From Populus alba (taxonomy: Eukaryota > Streptophyta > Magnoliopsida > Malpighiales > Salicaceae), in assembly GCF_005239225.2 (NCBI RefSeq), contig NC_133301.1, positions 2,547,001-2,611,000 on the forward strand: 64,000 nucleotides of DNA. Direction: 5' to 3'. The notes under the pieces were generated by a model, which saw nothing but the letters and a program-made list of their open reading frames with translations, was not told the origin of the DNA and did not search any database. Positions within the stretch are counted from its first letter, which is position 1; every line of letters begins with the position of its first letter. The position numbers and the translations under genes are program-made. Of the stretch, positions 36,401-46,966 are shown piece after piece.

Positions 36401-38975
36401 ACCAGGATAGCCAGGTCAGTGTGACTGTGAATTAATGCATAGATTTGATAGTCATCTATGAAAAATCAAAGAAGATTGAAGTATAAGAATTCAACATACC
36501 TCCCTGCTGGTTCCCCATTGCCTCAGTCTGTTGCTTGTGTTCTGCACACTGATTTTCTTCAGTTATTACATGTATCAAGACAGGACCCATTGACTCCAGA
36601 GTTGACACTTCTTGTAAAACACAAACTAAATCTTCAATATTGTGTCCATCAACAGGGCCTATGTAGTACAACCCAAGTTCTTCGAAGAGAGTTGATCCCA
36701 GTGGACCCATCATACCACGTGCATACTCATCAACCTTAGCTGCTAATTCATACATACCTATCCTCTTGGTAACACCCTTGATAAGAAATATGAAAAGAAA
36801 GAGCATTCAATTGAATGAAAACAATAATACATGAAGTTAAAACAAGATATAAAATCTGACTGAATTTTGTTGCGCTACTTATTGCAATAGAGATTTCTAA
36901 ATTAACTAAAAAAAAATGTATCTTCAATTACAGAAAATTTCCATTCTCTATAAGCAATTTTATCAGTTAATGATCCTAATACAAGCTTAGTCATGTAAGC
37001 AAATGGAAACTACTGAAAGCACCTTAGCAACTTCTCTAAGCCTCCGGAATGATTTGCTTGACTGGAGCTTGCTTAGGGTACTAGATAGAGCATTGATTGA
37101 AGTCTTGGAGCCCTCTTCAATCTTGGGGTGTAAAGAGTGTCGGCTATCATTTAAAATCACTATCATATTTGAGTCTAAATAGCCTGCATTGCCCATTGCT
37201 TCATAAACCTGACCAGCCATGGTTGTGCCATTGCCAATGACTGTAACAATACGTTCCCGCTTCCCTTTAATATCACGAGCAACTGCCATGCCTGGTGAGA
37301 AACTAATTAAATTCCATGCTCTAAAGTTTATTTCTAATAGTAATACTGGAGCATATACGCAAGAGTTTCACAACTTGATTCAGAGCTAAGTACAACATAA
37401 AAGCTAAAGTTAACAGCCTAAACTTGGACAGCTGATTTCCTTTGCTGACAGGACAGCACACTTACTAAAAATATTTCCAGGGTAATAAGCATGAGTGAAA
37501 GAGATGTACTCGGTGGATCTATGAAATGCAGTGCAAGAACTTCAGGAAAGTATGCTTATTCAGACAAGTGAGCGAATAAAAGTTGAGAAAAGTATAAGAA
37601 GCCGAGGACATGGCATTTTACCAAGTCCAGCAGAAATACTGTTGCATCCATGTCCTGCTCCAAACGGGTCATATTCACTCTCAGATCGAGATGAAAATCC
37701 AGAAAGACCATCCTTTTGTCTTAGTGTATGCATACGAGATCTCCTTCCAGTGAGAATTTTATGTGCATATGTCTGCCGACAAGAAACAAGGAACTAACTT
37801 AAAAATGGACCAGATTGTCACTCAAAACTAGCCATTTCCATATACAAAAGGCCACTTTTTTGAATTATTCTTTGGTTCAGACTCTGCCCACCAACTAACA
37901 TCAACAAATTCAAATTCCCAATCCATCCCCATTCTAAAAAATATTTATAAAAGAAATCAACAGTCATGCTAGCAGACAGCTGCACAACACAAACAAACAA
38001 ATAAACAGGCCCCGATAAGCATGCAATTATCTGCTCTTTGATGACTATGCAGTCCTCCATAAAGAACAGAATCAGCTGCGAATCTTACTTGTTCCCCAAC
38101 ATCCCACAGTATCTTGTCCACTGGAGCATGAAAAACATGGTGAATTGCAACTGTCAGTTCAACCGCTGCCAAACTGGCCTTAAAGTCTTTTTGTGCCTTT
38201 GACATTATGGAAGACAACTCTGATCGTATTTCACTAGCTAATAGTTTCAGTTCCTGCATAGACCAATCCTTAATAAGTAAAGAAGCTGAAATATTAATAG
38301 TATGAAACACGTCTGGAAAATGGAGAAAGTTCATGAACTAACCTTAATAGTTAAATTCTTCAAGTGGATAGGGTTTTCAACCACATCAAGTAATGGTGTT
38401 GCAATAATATCCGAAAATATATCATCAATATCAGGTAGAGCACGTATTCTACGAACACACACCTGTATCAAGAAAAAATCCTCCATAATTCAAAACATTA
38501 ATTCTTACATGGTTTCATGCACTACTGCCATGACATTTGCATGTATCATCAAATTCTCTCTATTATCTTTTCTATAAAGAATATTTATCTTGTCTGCTTT
38601 ATCCATGCCATTAGCAATTGAATGTAATCAAAATTGTCAAAAGTCAAAACAACACTGCCATATCACAAAATAAACACCCCCAAGTACACAAGTACATTAT
38701 TTCCTCTATCTCCATTACAGTACAGTATATTCAACAGGGTTTTTGTTTCACTTCTTCCTAAAAAATGGACTAATCAATTGTGCATATAATCTATAAAGAC
38801 AATCTTTACCACCTACCTTGGAGTTAGTGGTGGAAACAGAACTTGGATACAAGTTAAACCTTGATGTCTCCACTTTATATTGAGAATTAGAGCTTGAAAT
38901 CTCCAATTTGCGACCGAATTTCACAAAAGATTGTGAAGTAATTCCATATGGGTACTGAGTAATTGCAGTACCCAT
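33408..38975 (-). CDS. DXS3: 1-deoxy-D-xylulose-5-phosphate synthase-like, type III (DXS3/DXL)
   Basis: Plastid protein of the DXS family; canonical members join pyruvate and glyceraldehyde 3-phosphate in the first step of the MEP isoprenoid pathway, using thiamine diphosphate. Ten exons: 38817-38975, 38343-38462, 38089-38253, 37622-37772, 37023-37291, 36500-36776, 35036-35328, 34485-34763, 33770-34054 and 33408-33557. They join in frame to 715 codons. The first ~55 residues are Ser-rich and look like a transit peptide. His189 ([10 protein letters not shown]) and the Glu of [10 protein letters not shown] (446) are retained. The cofactor motif, canonically GDG...NDN, reads GNG (218-220) and NDS (246-248), as fits the divergent type III branch. 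Other hallmarks are [45 protein letters not shown] and [15 protein letters not shown] activity is therefore doubtful. The start is the ATG opening [11 protein letters not shown]; an upstream in-frame ATG at 39003-39005 is less likely. Confidence 0.93.
34991..35034. repeat. (TG)n and (GA)n microsatellites in DXS intron 7
   Basis: TGTGTGTGCGTGTGTGTGTG followed by a GAGAAAGAGAGAGA run, placed directly against the donor splice site of exon 7 (exon edge 35036). On the transcribed strand it is a CT/CA-rich intron start. Confidence 0.85.
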
Positions 38976-39338
38976 CAAGAAAAGTAACAAAAACCCACCT
39001 CTCAAAGTTCAATATTTGTCCCAAAAAGCACAAAAAGATTAATGCTTGATTGCTTAAAAGCTCACTCGACTAAGCAGAATTTAATGAGTTAAAATGTGTA
39101 AAATGATTCTAGGATTCTGCAGATAAGACACGAGAAAAGTTGCCAAGAAGGTAATTCAAAAAAATGGTTGGAATCCATATGGAATAAGTGAAATAATTAA
39201 TAAAATTTAGACAAGGAAAGTAGAGAGATGACAAAGGGAGCATAATTTGAGGTTGTTATTGTATCAACTGTTAGAGGAAAGCAGGCGAAGAAGGAAAGGT
39301 CAAATTATTGGTGGAAAGTCGAACGTTGATTTTAAGAT

Positions 39339-39490
39339 TACGGTAAATTCCTTTTTAAAATGTTTTTTATTTAAAAATATATTAAAATAATATTATTTTA
39401 TTTTTAAAGAATTATTTTATATTATTATATTAAAATCATAAAAATATTAATTTAAAGTAAAAAATATATACAGTATTTTAAAAACGTTAA
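39339..39490. repeat. Partial interspersed repeat, reverse orientation
   Basis: TCCTTTTTAAAATGTTTTTT and the following AT-rich core are the reverse complement of the ~200-bp family. It lies just upstream of the DXS start and is truncated at both ends. Confidence 0.55.
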
Positions 39491-39794
39491 AATAAACTGA
39501 ATCTAAATATTTTATGAGCTGATTCTAGAACTTAATTTGTTAGCACTTAGTTGAGCTTTGAATGATGATGAGCTTATAAGTGGGCGTTGAATCAAGCTCA
39601 TAAAAGAGATGGAAAAGGAAAAATGATTTGTGGAGAATTTTCTAGTCTTTTATATAAATCTTGAAATAGAAAACTATAGAAAATATATTCACTGATTGAA
39701 AATGAAAATTTTTCCTTTTAAAACGTTTTTTTTTTTTTTTTCATTTTCCTAGAAAATAAAAGAAAATGTATCAAAGTTATAATTAAGTTAAAAC

Positions 39795-40422
39795 ACCAAG
39801 ATTGGAGTTGATGATACTCTAAATTGAATTACATCAACCAAATAAACTATAATTGCCAGAACTTGAAACTGCTTCACTGGAACAAATAAATTGTGGGATA
39901 CATTATAAAAAAAAGGAAAAAAAAAAAAAAGAGTAGGGAATTTCATTACCCCCTGCTTATAAAATGAATCAATGCATTTTTACAGTACTTTTCCCATTGA
40001 TTTTAGAGTATATACTAGTTATATGTTGTCAGCGCACTGCCATGAGCAGTCTTTCATGTTGTGTAGCGACCTGAAAAGAATAGCTATAGAGATAACATAG
40101 CTGAAGAGGCTAAAACCTAGAATTGGAATAAACAAGAAGCAAAATTAAAGATGCATTTGAAAGCTTTGTGTAAGAGTTCGAAAGATTGATGTGAGAATCA
40201 ACAGCGACTGCAGTAGGAACACTAAGACAAGCAACCATTTGCAAGCGAAGGCAAAAAACATAGCATGCAAGTTGAACTGAGTCATGCAAAAATCTTCTAA
40301 CAAAGGCTTCACAGCAAGTCATCCTTTATCAAAATAAATCCTAAAGCATGCAGACAGAGAGAAAGGTGTAGCTAAGTTGTAAATAGAGGTAATTAGCCGA
40401 AGATATTCATTTAACACAGAAA

Positions 40423-40474
<52 letters not shown>

Positions 40475-40840
40475 TATATATATATTGAAATTATATATGC
40501 ACAGAAGCAAGCAGCTGCTAATATTATTGAAATTGCACATGCAAAGGATAAAGGGGTGGCGAGAGGTGCGACCCGGAAAACTGGCCAAATTAATCCAGGA
40601 GGTGCCTAAAGTTTAGCGTAATGTAAGGCCAAGCATAATCCTGTCAGCTAAAATGCAGAGGGTATTTGAAAGAACAGCTTTTCCGGCTGCCAAAAAGCTA
40701 AAGAAATGAAGCAACAATGGCAAGCATAATAACAATGGCTGGAAGATGAAATGCATCAGTAAATGGTGGGCTAATTGAAGAACAACTATATTGAATGAGA
40801 GTAATACGCTCTGCAAGTATCTATATATCTAGTAATGGCA
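39795..40840. repeat. Duplicated unit X, copy 1
   Basis: From GATTGGAGTTGATGATACTC to about 40415 this matches 45610-46292 in the same orientation, with a poly-A difference, small changes and a 60-odd-base segment (around 46035-46098) absent here. Two other parts, about 40408-40426 and 40748-40834, recur inverted at 59232-59480. The unit contains a long TA microsatellite and minus-strand frames (such as 40110-40322) with no recognisable protein. It may be a broken gene, but I cannot name it. Confidence 0.85.
40426..40487. repeat. (TA)n microsatellite
   Basis: About 29 TA units with one AA interruption inside duplicated unit X. The inverted X fragment at 59.4 kb has a TA run at the matching position. 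Confidence 0.95.
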
Positions 40841-41404
40841 GCTTTGTATATGCAAAGGTTAAGTGACATGTATTATGAAAACAAGAAGAAGATGCAGCTT
40901 TGGTGGGAGCTAAGAAAATTGAAATGTAAAAACTGCATCAAGATATTCAAGGGCGGCAACCTAGAACAATGAAATGTTAGTGTCCAAACAATTAAGGGTA
41001 CGTCCTCTGCTGAGGATGATGCTGATGTCCTTTTTTTTTCCTGGCTCGCGGCTCTGATTCATTGGGTAAATAAAGGATCAAATTAAGCTTGGATTCTTAG
41101 TTTTCAATTCTTGAGTAATTAAATTAGAAAGTTAACGCTAACTAGTCAGGGAAAATACCTCAAAGGATTAAGCTTTTTCATGACTGATGATGGATTGGAC
41201 TCCTCTAGATGAGTTGCGCATGCAAAACAAAATCTCTTGTGTAAACCATCAATAACTCAGAGAGCGTTTCTTTAGGTAGTAATTTTTATGTTCAGATATT
41301 AAACCATAATTTTTTTTATGTTTAATTAGTTATAAACTATACTTTTTAATTACTGAGATCCAGGATAACATATGTGCATTAAATAAAAACAGCTCAATTT
41401 TATT

Positions 41405-41700
41405 TTTATCAAATAATCATCTCAACCTAATAGCTTAAGCTGTTAGGTGATGTTTCAAGATATTATTTATATTATTTTTTAATACAACCCCTCAAGTAAA
41501 AACTATTTAGACTTGAAATTTATACAGGCTCGCATTACTTTATATTTAATTTTTTATCAAATAAATAAATATGGTGAAATTCAAACTCGTGACCGCTTAA
41601 TCATTAAGACTATAATACCATGTCAAAAAATCATCTTAATCTAATAATTTAAGCTATTAGATAGTATTTCAAGATATGATTTATATTATTTTTTAATAAC
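41405..41700 (-). mobile_element. Mini-LTR retroelement (TRIM-like), minus orientation
   Basis: Two ~80-bp direct repeats at about 41405-41486 and 41621-41700 share TCATCT, AAGCT, TTAGGTGATGTTTCAAGAT-like sequence and end TTTATATTATTTTTTAATA. On the minus strand the primer-site remnant TTGACATGGTATTATAG lies inside one repeat. The purine tract (reverse complement of ACCCCTCAAGTAAAAA) lies inside the other. The interior is ~135 bp and non-coding. It belongs to the same family as 29601-29895. Confidence 0.75.
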
Positions 41701-43090
41701 TTTTAATTTTAAAAAATGAGTTTAAGATTCAAAAACTAGAAAGGTAGGTGTTTGTGTATGGTAGAAGAGCTCATCTGATCATGACTTAAATGAGAATATT
41801 TTATCTTGGGAAGATGAAGATGAAGATGAAGCGTAGCCTATCATTATAGCTCGTCTGAAAGAGTGGTCAGTCTATGTTTGCGTAAAGCTTAGATGCTTGA
41901 TACGTGAAGCAAGTAGTTGAATTTTGTATGGCAACTTACGTGTACGTACGTGGTTAACTTATGTATAAATTAACTTTATGTGTAGAATATTTGTGTGTAT
42001 TCTTATTTTATTATATATTAATTTTTTATTCGATCGATGCATGGTGAAATCCAGGTAAACTAATTTTTAATACCCTGTAAAAAAAAATAGTCATGAAAAA
42101 CAAAATTAGATAAGGTTTGAGTTTTCTAGTGAGAATATTTATGTTAATATGGATATATAAAAATATCTATCAGGAGAATATAATGAAGAATAATCTAATA
42201 AAAAAACTGTAATATCTGAATGCAATTAGAACATTCACATGAATAAATAAGAGACTAAATTTAAAAAATAAAAATAAATTGAGCTAATTTTTTTAATTTA
42301 AAGAGTGTTTGGAAACACGGTTCCATCCGTGTTTTCAAAAAATTAAATTTTTTATTTTACAAAAAAAATAATTGTTTTTATTTGTTTTGAATTGTTTTAA
42401 TATTCTGATTTCAAAAATAATTTTTTAAAAAATAAAATAAAAATTATTTTAATGTATTTTAATATGAAAAACAACTACACTCTTAAACAAACACATAGAA
42501 AAAAAATCTCTGACCTTCTAGGATAACAAGCCAAAAAAACACGAGTTAAGCAACTAAAGTATGAAAAGAAATCTTGTCGGAATTGTTCGTGTGTTCATGT
42601 TAGAAACATCTTACTTGTAAGAAACTATAAATAATGACTTTTAAGGCATCCTTGCCTTGTAGACAACTTGATTTATTATGTGATAAGGAAAGGTTTTTTA
42701 GGAAGTGTTGGGGAACGCGGTACAAACCGCATCTCAAATATATCTTTTATTTATTGGATTAGTATCAATTTTATCTTCAAATAATTTTTATATCAATTTT
42801 GTTCTTAAGTAATTTGAATTTATCAATTAAACCCTTTAATTATAATTGTTTGAGAATATTAAGTTTTCTATTTGTACATATACTCTTTTAATAACTTAAA
42901 AATAAAAGAAAAGAAAAAAATAGAAGTAGCTAATTCAATCAAATAATATTGTGTGCTCAAATTATGAAGATATTATGTGTTCAAACACTAACAATTTTTC
43001 TTATTCTTTTGATTCTTCTGTATAGTACTAAATTGTTACTTCTACGGGAGATTTGACTTTTCTATAAAAGGCATTTTGATTAAACCAGTA
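41701..43090. other. Intergenic AT-rich DNA, no recognised gene
   Basis: Between the TRIM-like element and the first copy of the EG45 block. It holds one interspersed repeat (about 42301-42495) and a short related end fragment near 42700-42735 (GTGTTGGGGAACGCGG). No coding sequence is recognised. Confidence 0.5.
42301..42495. repeat. Salicaceae-type ~200-bp interspersed repeat, copy with both ends
   Basis: Starts AGAGTGTTTGGAAACACGG and ends AACTACACTCTTAAACAAACAC, with the family core GTTTTAATATTCTGATTTC between them. Confidence 0.7.
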
Positions 43091-43937
43091 AATTTGCCAG
43101 ATAACTTCCTATATTTAGCTTCCTCCCTCCTTGACCATAGCCTCCAAGCTTTTAATTTTAGATTTACTCTCCTTAATTTCTAGATTATTGTCTTGTAAAT
43201 ACGGTATAAATCCCTACCTGTACATACATACATATAAACCCAGTTAAAAATCCAGAAACGTTCAATATTTTTCTCGCAGAGCCCGTCCCTTGAGTTTGAG
43301 AACACGTTATTTCAGGTATTCTTCCCCTCTCTCTTGATCATATGATCAATTCTTTGGAACGTTGGTTGATGTTGATATTGTTCTATAAATTGCTTGCAAA
43401 TTACCAAGAAATGGATAGCAAGATTCATCCATATATCTGCTAAGATCATTGAGGACAAACCATCTAGCAGGTTGTCAAGACATCCACAAAATATTATTCA
43501 GCACTCTCAGATCCATTGCTTCTATTGTTTTCTCTTAATTATGCGAAGAAATGGCCCAAAGACATTGAAAACTCCCCCCCGAGGACGGCGAATATTGCTT
43601 GGTCTCAGGCATCGGAACCTGCATTTAGCAAAGATCCGGCTGCTGAGATTTTTTTACTTTGCTCCCTTTACCTGAATGTTTACAGAATTTACCTTTACCT
43701 AGACGGAAAACAGTATGCCCTCGCGGAGACGGCACCCTGACTTGGTTGCAATTTTGCATGTTAAGAGATCGTTTGATTACTTCTGTATATTACCGCCAGA
43801 ATTGCATTTTCTGTGAGATATTTGCTTGTTTTACCTTCGTGGCCCTCACAGTTGTTTTCCAAAAATATTTATGTGTTCTAAGCTATATAAATCCAAAATC
43901 ACTATTTGTTGTCTTGCCCCGAGGAGTAAACGGTGTT

Positions 43938-44113
43938 TTTAAATAATTTAAAAAAAAATTTATTTAAAATTTATTTTTTAATATTTTTAAATAATTTTGT
44001 TGTGTTAATGTCAAAAAATAATTTTTAAAAAATAAAAAATATATTATTTTAATGTATTTCCTAGAAAAAAACATTTTAAAAAACAAACGCTACCACATTT
44101 CCAAACACCCCCT
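43938..44113. repeat. Interspersed ~200-bp repeat inside block Y, copy A
   Basis: TTTTGTTGTGTTAATGTC then AAAAAATAATTTTTAAAAAA and CGCTACCACATTTCCAAACA match the family. Block Y copy B carries the same insertion at about 61622-61803. Confidence 0.7.
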
Positions 44114-44792
44114 AATAATTAAGAAAATAAAAATATAATAAGATTTGTTACAAATTAAAATATTCAAAGAACAAAAATAAAGATATAAAAAAATATTTCG
44201 TTTTTTATTTTAATATGTCAAAAACTTATTACAATGCTTTATATAGAAAGAATTAAAAAATATATATTATTACTAAAAAATATATTTTCTTTAAATAGAA
44301 AAATTATAAGAGCCTAATTATATTGAATAAAAAACTAAAGCAATTTATAAATTAAAAATGAAGAAATTTGAAAACAAAAAAGTTATTTGATGTCAACTAG
44401 TGCATTAATGTTTAATATGAATGTGTGTTTGATATTTGATATAAATATTTGATTTTAAAAGAAAAATTATATTAATACATCAAACCATAGAAAAGAATAA
44501 AAAATATTAATTTAATATTTTTTCAAACCAAATACATTTTTAAAACACATCTAAATATGATTTCAAATATAAAAATAAATGATGCCAGGCGTGATAAATG
44601 GAATTAAATTAATATCTAGTGACTAGAATTAACGTTGAAAATAAAACTGGTTAATATACAGTTGTCATAACCATTTATAGAAGCTTATTTAGCTAATTCC
44701 TTCTATTTCTCTTGCAATTAACATTTATGTATCTGCAGCAGAACTCTCACCACAGAGTGCAGTGGTTTTTCTTAACATTGTGAGCTTGCAAC

Positions 44793-45404
44793 ATGCCAAC
44801 ACTCCGGAAGACCTCTCCATTTCTACTCTTATTGCTCCTGGCAACACTCTTCCATCTCTCAATTGGCGATGTGGGCACCTGTTCCCACTACAGACCCCCA
44901 TATTTACGTAAGTGCCCAGTACTGCTACATCTACAAACATATGACTTCCATAACTGAAATTCGAAAGCTTCTCCCTCCTAATCCCTAACATGTTTTTTAT
45001 GGTGTGATGCAGCCACTGCCTGTTATGGGAACTCATCATCACATTTCCCGTCAAGCAACATGTTTGCCGCGGCCGGCGAGGGAATATGGGACAATGGCGC
45101 CGCCTGTGGAAGACAGTACCTGGTGAGATGCATCAGTGCAGCTGTCCCGAGAACTTGTCTTCCGGACCAAATCATTCAGGTTAGGATTGTTGATCGAGCA
45201 CAAACATCAAGGTCAAGGCCTTCATCGAATGGGGCTACGATAGTCCTCTCCTCTACCGCTTTTGGCACCATCGCAGATCCTTCGGCAAGATTGGTTAACG
45301 TAGAATTCCAACAGTAAGTCATGCTTGTCTTGTCTTTCTCTCAATCTTAGATTTTTCCATTTGGAACATATCTAAACGTGGCATGCTTGGCGTGCAGGGT
45401 TTGA
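44793..45404 (+). CDS. EG45-like / plant natriuretic peptide-like secreted protein, copy A
   Basis: Small apoplastic protein with an expansin-like double-psi beta-barrel (EG45) domain. Three exons: 44793-44907, 45013-45313 and 45398-45404. They join in frame to 140 codons, the family's normal size. It opens with a signal peptide (MPTLRKTSPFLLLLLLATLF, cleavage probably near SIGDVG). The domain shows YRPPYLPTACYGN, FAAAGEGIWDNGAACGRQYL, VRCISA, VPRTCLPD, VRIVDRAQ and TAFGTIADPSARLVNVEF, ending QQV. The last exon carries only one codon plus the stop, as is common in this family. The usual paired Cys after VRIVD is replaced by RAQ. Compared with copy B it has Cys instead of Ser at residue 30. 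Whether it has natriuretic-like signalling activity cannot be told from sequence. Confidence 0.9.
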
Positions 45405-45610
45405 TGAAGAAGAAGAACAGTTGCTTCAAGATAAAGTGCAAGCGGGTGAGATTAAGTCAATGTGATGAGTTACGTGGGTTAGCTAGCTAGCTATTTGTCT
45501 TCATTGTGGAATATTTGTGCTTTTCAACTTGTTCATTGAATTGAATATTAAGCATATTATTAATAAATTACTTTTCTTTTGTCTTGAGGACACTTCTTCG
45601 TTTCCAGAAT

Positions 45611-46292
45611 TGGAGTTGATGATGCTCTACATTGAATTACATCAACAAAATAAACTATAATTGCCAGAACTTGAAACTGCTTCACTGGAACAAATAAATT
45701 GTGGGATACATTAAAAAAAAAAAAAAAAAGGAAAAAAAAAGGAGTCGGGAATTTCATTACCCGGCCCCCTGCTTATAAAATGAATCAATGCATTTTTACA
45801 GTACTTTTCCCATTGATTTTAGAGTATATACTAGATAGGTTGTCAACGCACTGCCATGAGCAGTCTTTCATATTATGTAGCGACCTGAAAAGAATAGCTA
45901 TGGCGATAACATAGCTGAAGAGACTAAAACCTAGAATTGGAATAAACAAGAAGCAAAATTAAAGATGCATTTGAAAGCTTTGTATAAAAGATCGAAAGAT
46001 TGATGTGAGAATCAACAGCGACTGCAGTAGGAACACATGAGCCAAGCTTATGGGATGACTTTACGTACGATATCAGAAACTGGAATGCCTGTGGAGAAGA
46101 CAAGCAACCATTTGCAAGCGAAGGCAAAAAACACATAGCATGCAAGTTGGACTGAGTCATGCAAAAATCTTCTAACAAAGGCTTCACAGCAAGTCACCCT
46201 GTATCAAAATAAATCCTAAAGCATGCAGACAAAGAGAGAGGAGTAGCTAAGTTGTAAATAGAGGTAATTAGCCGAAGATCGATATTCATTTA
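45611..46292. repeat. Duplicated unit X, copy 2, cut by an LTR retrotransposon
   Basis: Matches 39795-40415 in the same orientation, with a longer poly-A run and an extra 60-odd bases near 46035-46098. It stops exactly at the retrotransposon start, after GATATTCATTTA. It directly follows block Y copy A. Its minus-strand frame 45924-46187 has no recognisable features. Confidence 0.85.
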
Positions 46293-46361
46293 TGTTAGGA
46301 AGTTGCGTGGTAACTACTCAACTACAAGTTGTACAAGTGGGAGCATGAATTATGCCATAAT
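46293..46361 (+). repeat. 5' LTR, part 1
   Basis: The first 69 bases of the LTR, ending ATGCCATAAT where the CACTA element begins. It matches 58261 onward in the intact 3' LTR, except for a gap in TTGTCATTATTG. Confidence 0.88.
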
Positions 46362-46780
46362 CACTACAAGATTTCACAGTTTTACCGACGGAAATATTCT
46401 GTCGGTGTGTGATAGAACTTTCGTCGGTAAAGTATTTACCGACGGAATACTCCCGTCGGAATACCTTTTGTCGGTGATTCCACATTCCGTCACTATATCG
46501 GTCGGAAATACAAAAAAAACTTTTACCGACGGACCGTGCGCGCCAAAAAAAAAAGTTTCTCGCTTGGCATATACCGACGGAATATTTTCCGTCGGTGTTA
46601 TAAAAATACCGACGGACGAACTCCGTCGGGAAAAGTGTCGGTGATATTTTATACCGACCGAATATGTTCGTCGGTAAATACGTCGGTAAATTTATACCGA
46701 CGGATTTGTTCCGTCGGTGATGGTCGGTGACAGTGGCAGGCACTGTCGAATTCCGACGGAGTTTTTCCGTCGGTAAATCC
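46362..46780. repeat. CACTA terminal and subterminal repeat region, left side
   Basis: More than ten copies, in both orientations, of ACCGACGGA or TCCGTCGGT, several paired as hairpins of the form ACCGACGGAATATTTTCCGT. The plus and minus frames over this region are artefacts of the repeats. Confidence 0.9.
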
Positions 46781-46966
46781 CTGTGTAATTGTTTTTTAAT
46801 TATTTTGAAAAAATAATATAAATTAATGGTAATACAAACCAATTATGCAAATAAAATTTATATTAAGCAACAAAAACTCAAAGTGAAATAATATTCATTA
46901 CAAAATGAATGTGTTTCAAAAAAACATTAAACAAAATTTTAAATGTAAATAATGTTTTATTAAAAA

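Larger units (their letters stand above)
43091..45610 (+). repeat. Segmental duplication block Y, copy A
   Basis: The block from AATTTGCCAGATAACTTCC to TCTTCGTTTCCAGAATTG is repeated in the same orientation at 60748-63333. Both copies hold a complete EG45-like gene near the right end. Both also hold a conserved stretch upstream (about 43394-43740) with an overlapping frame that reads KKWPKDIENSPPRTANIAWS. That frame runs to 43740 here but is cut by an earlier stop in copy B. I do not recognise this upstream frame; it may be a decayed gene. An interspersed repeat sits inside both copies, so it predates the duplication. Confidence 0.92.

Noticed and set aside
44725..45054. 109-codon minus-strand frame, also at 62400-62759
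   Set aside because: Antisense to the EG45-like exons 1 and 2; preserved only because the block is duplicated.
46303..46842. Long frames on both strands at the CACTA left end
   Set aside because: Produced by the repeated CCGACGGA/TCCGTCGG motifs, not by coding constraint.
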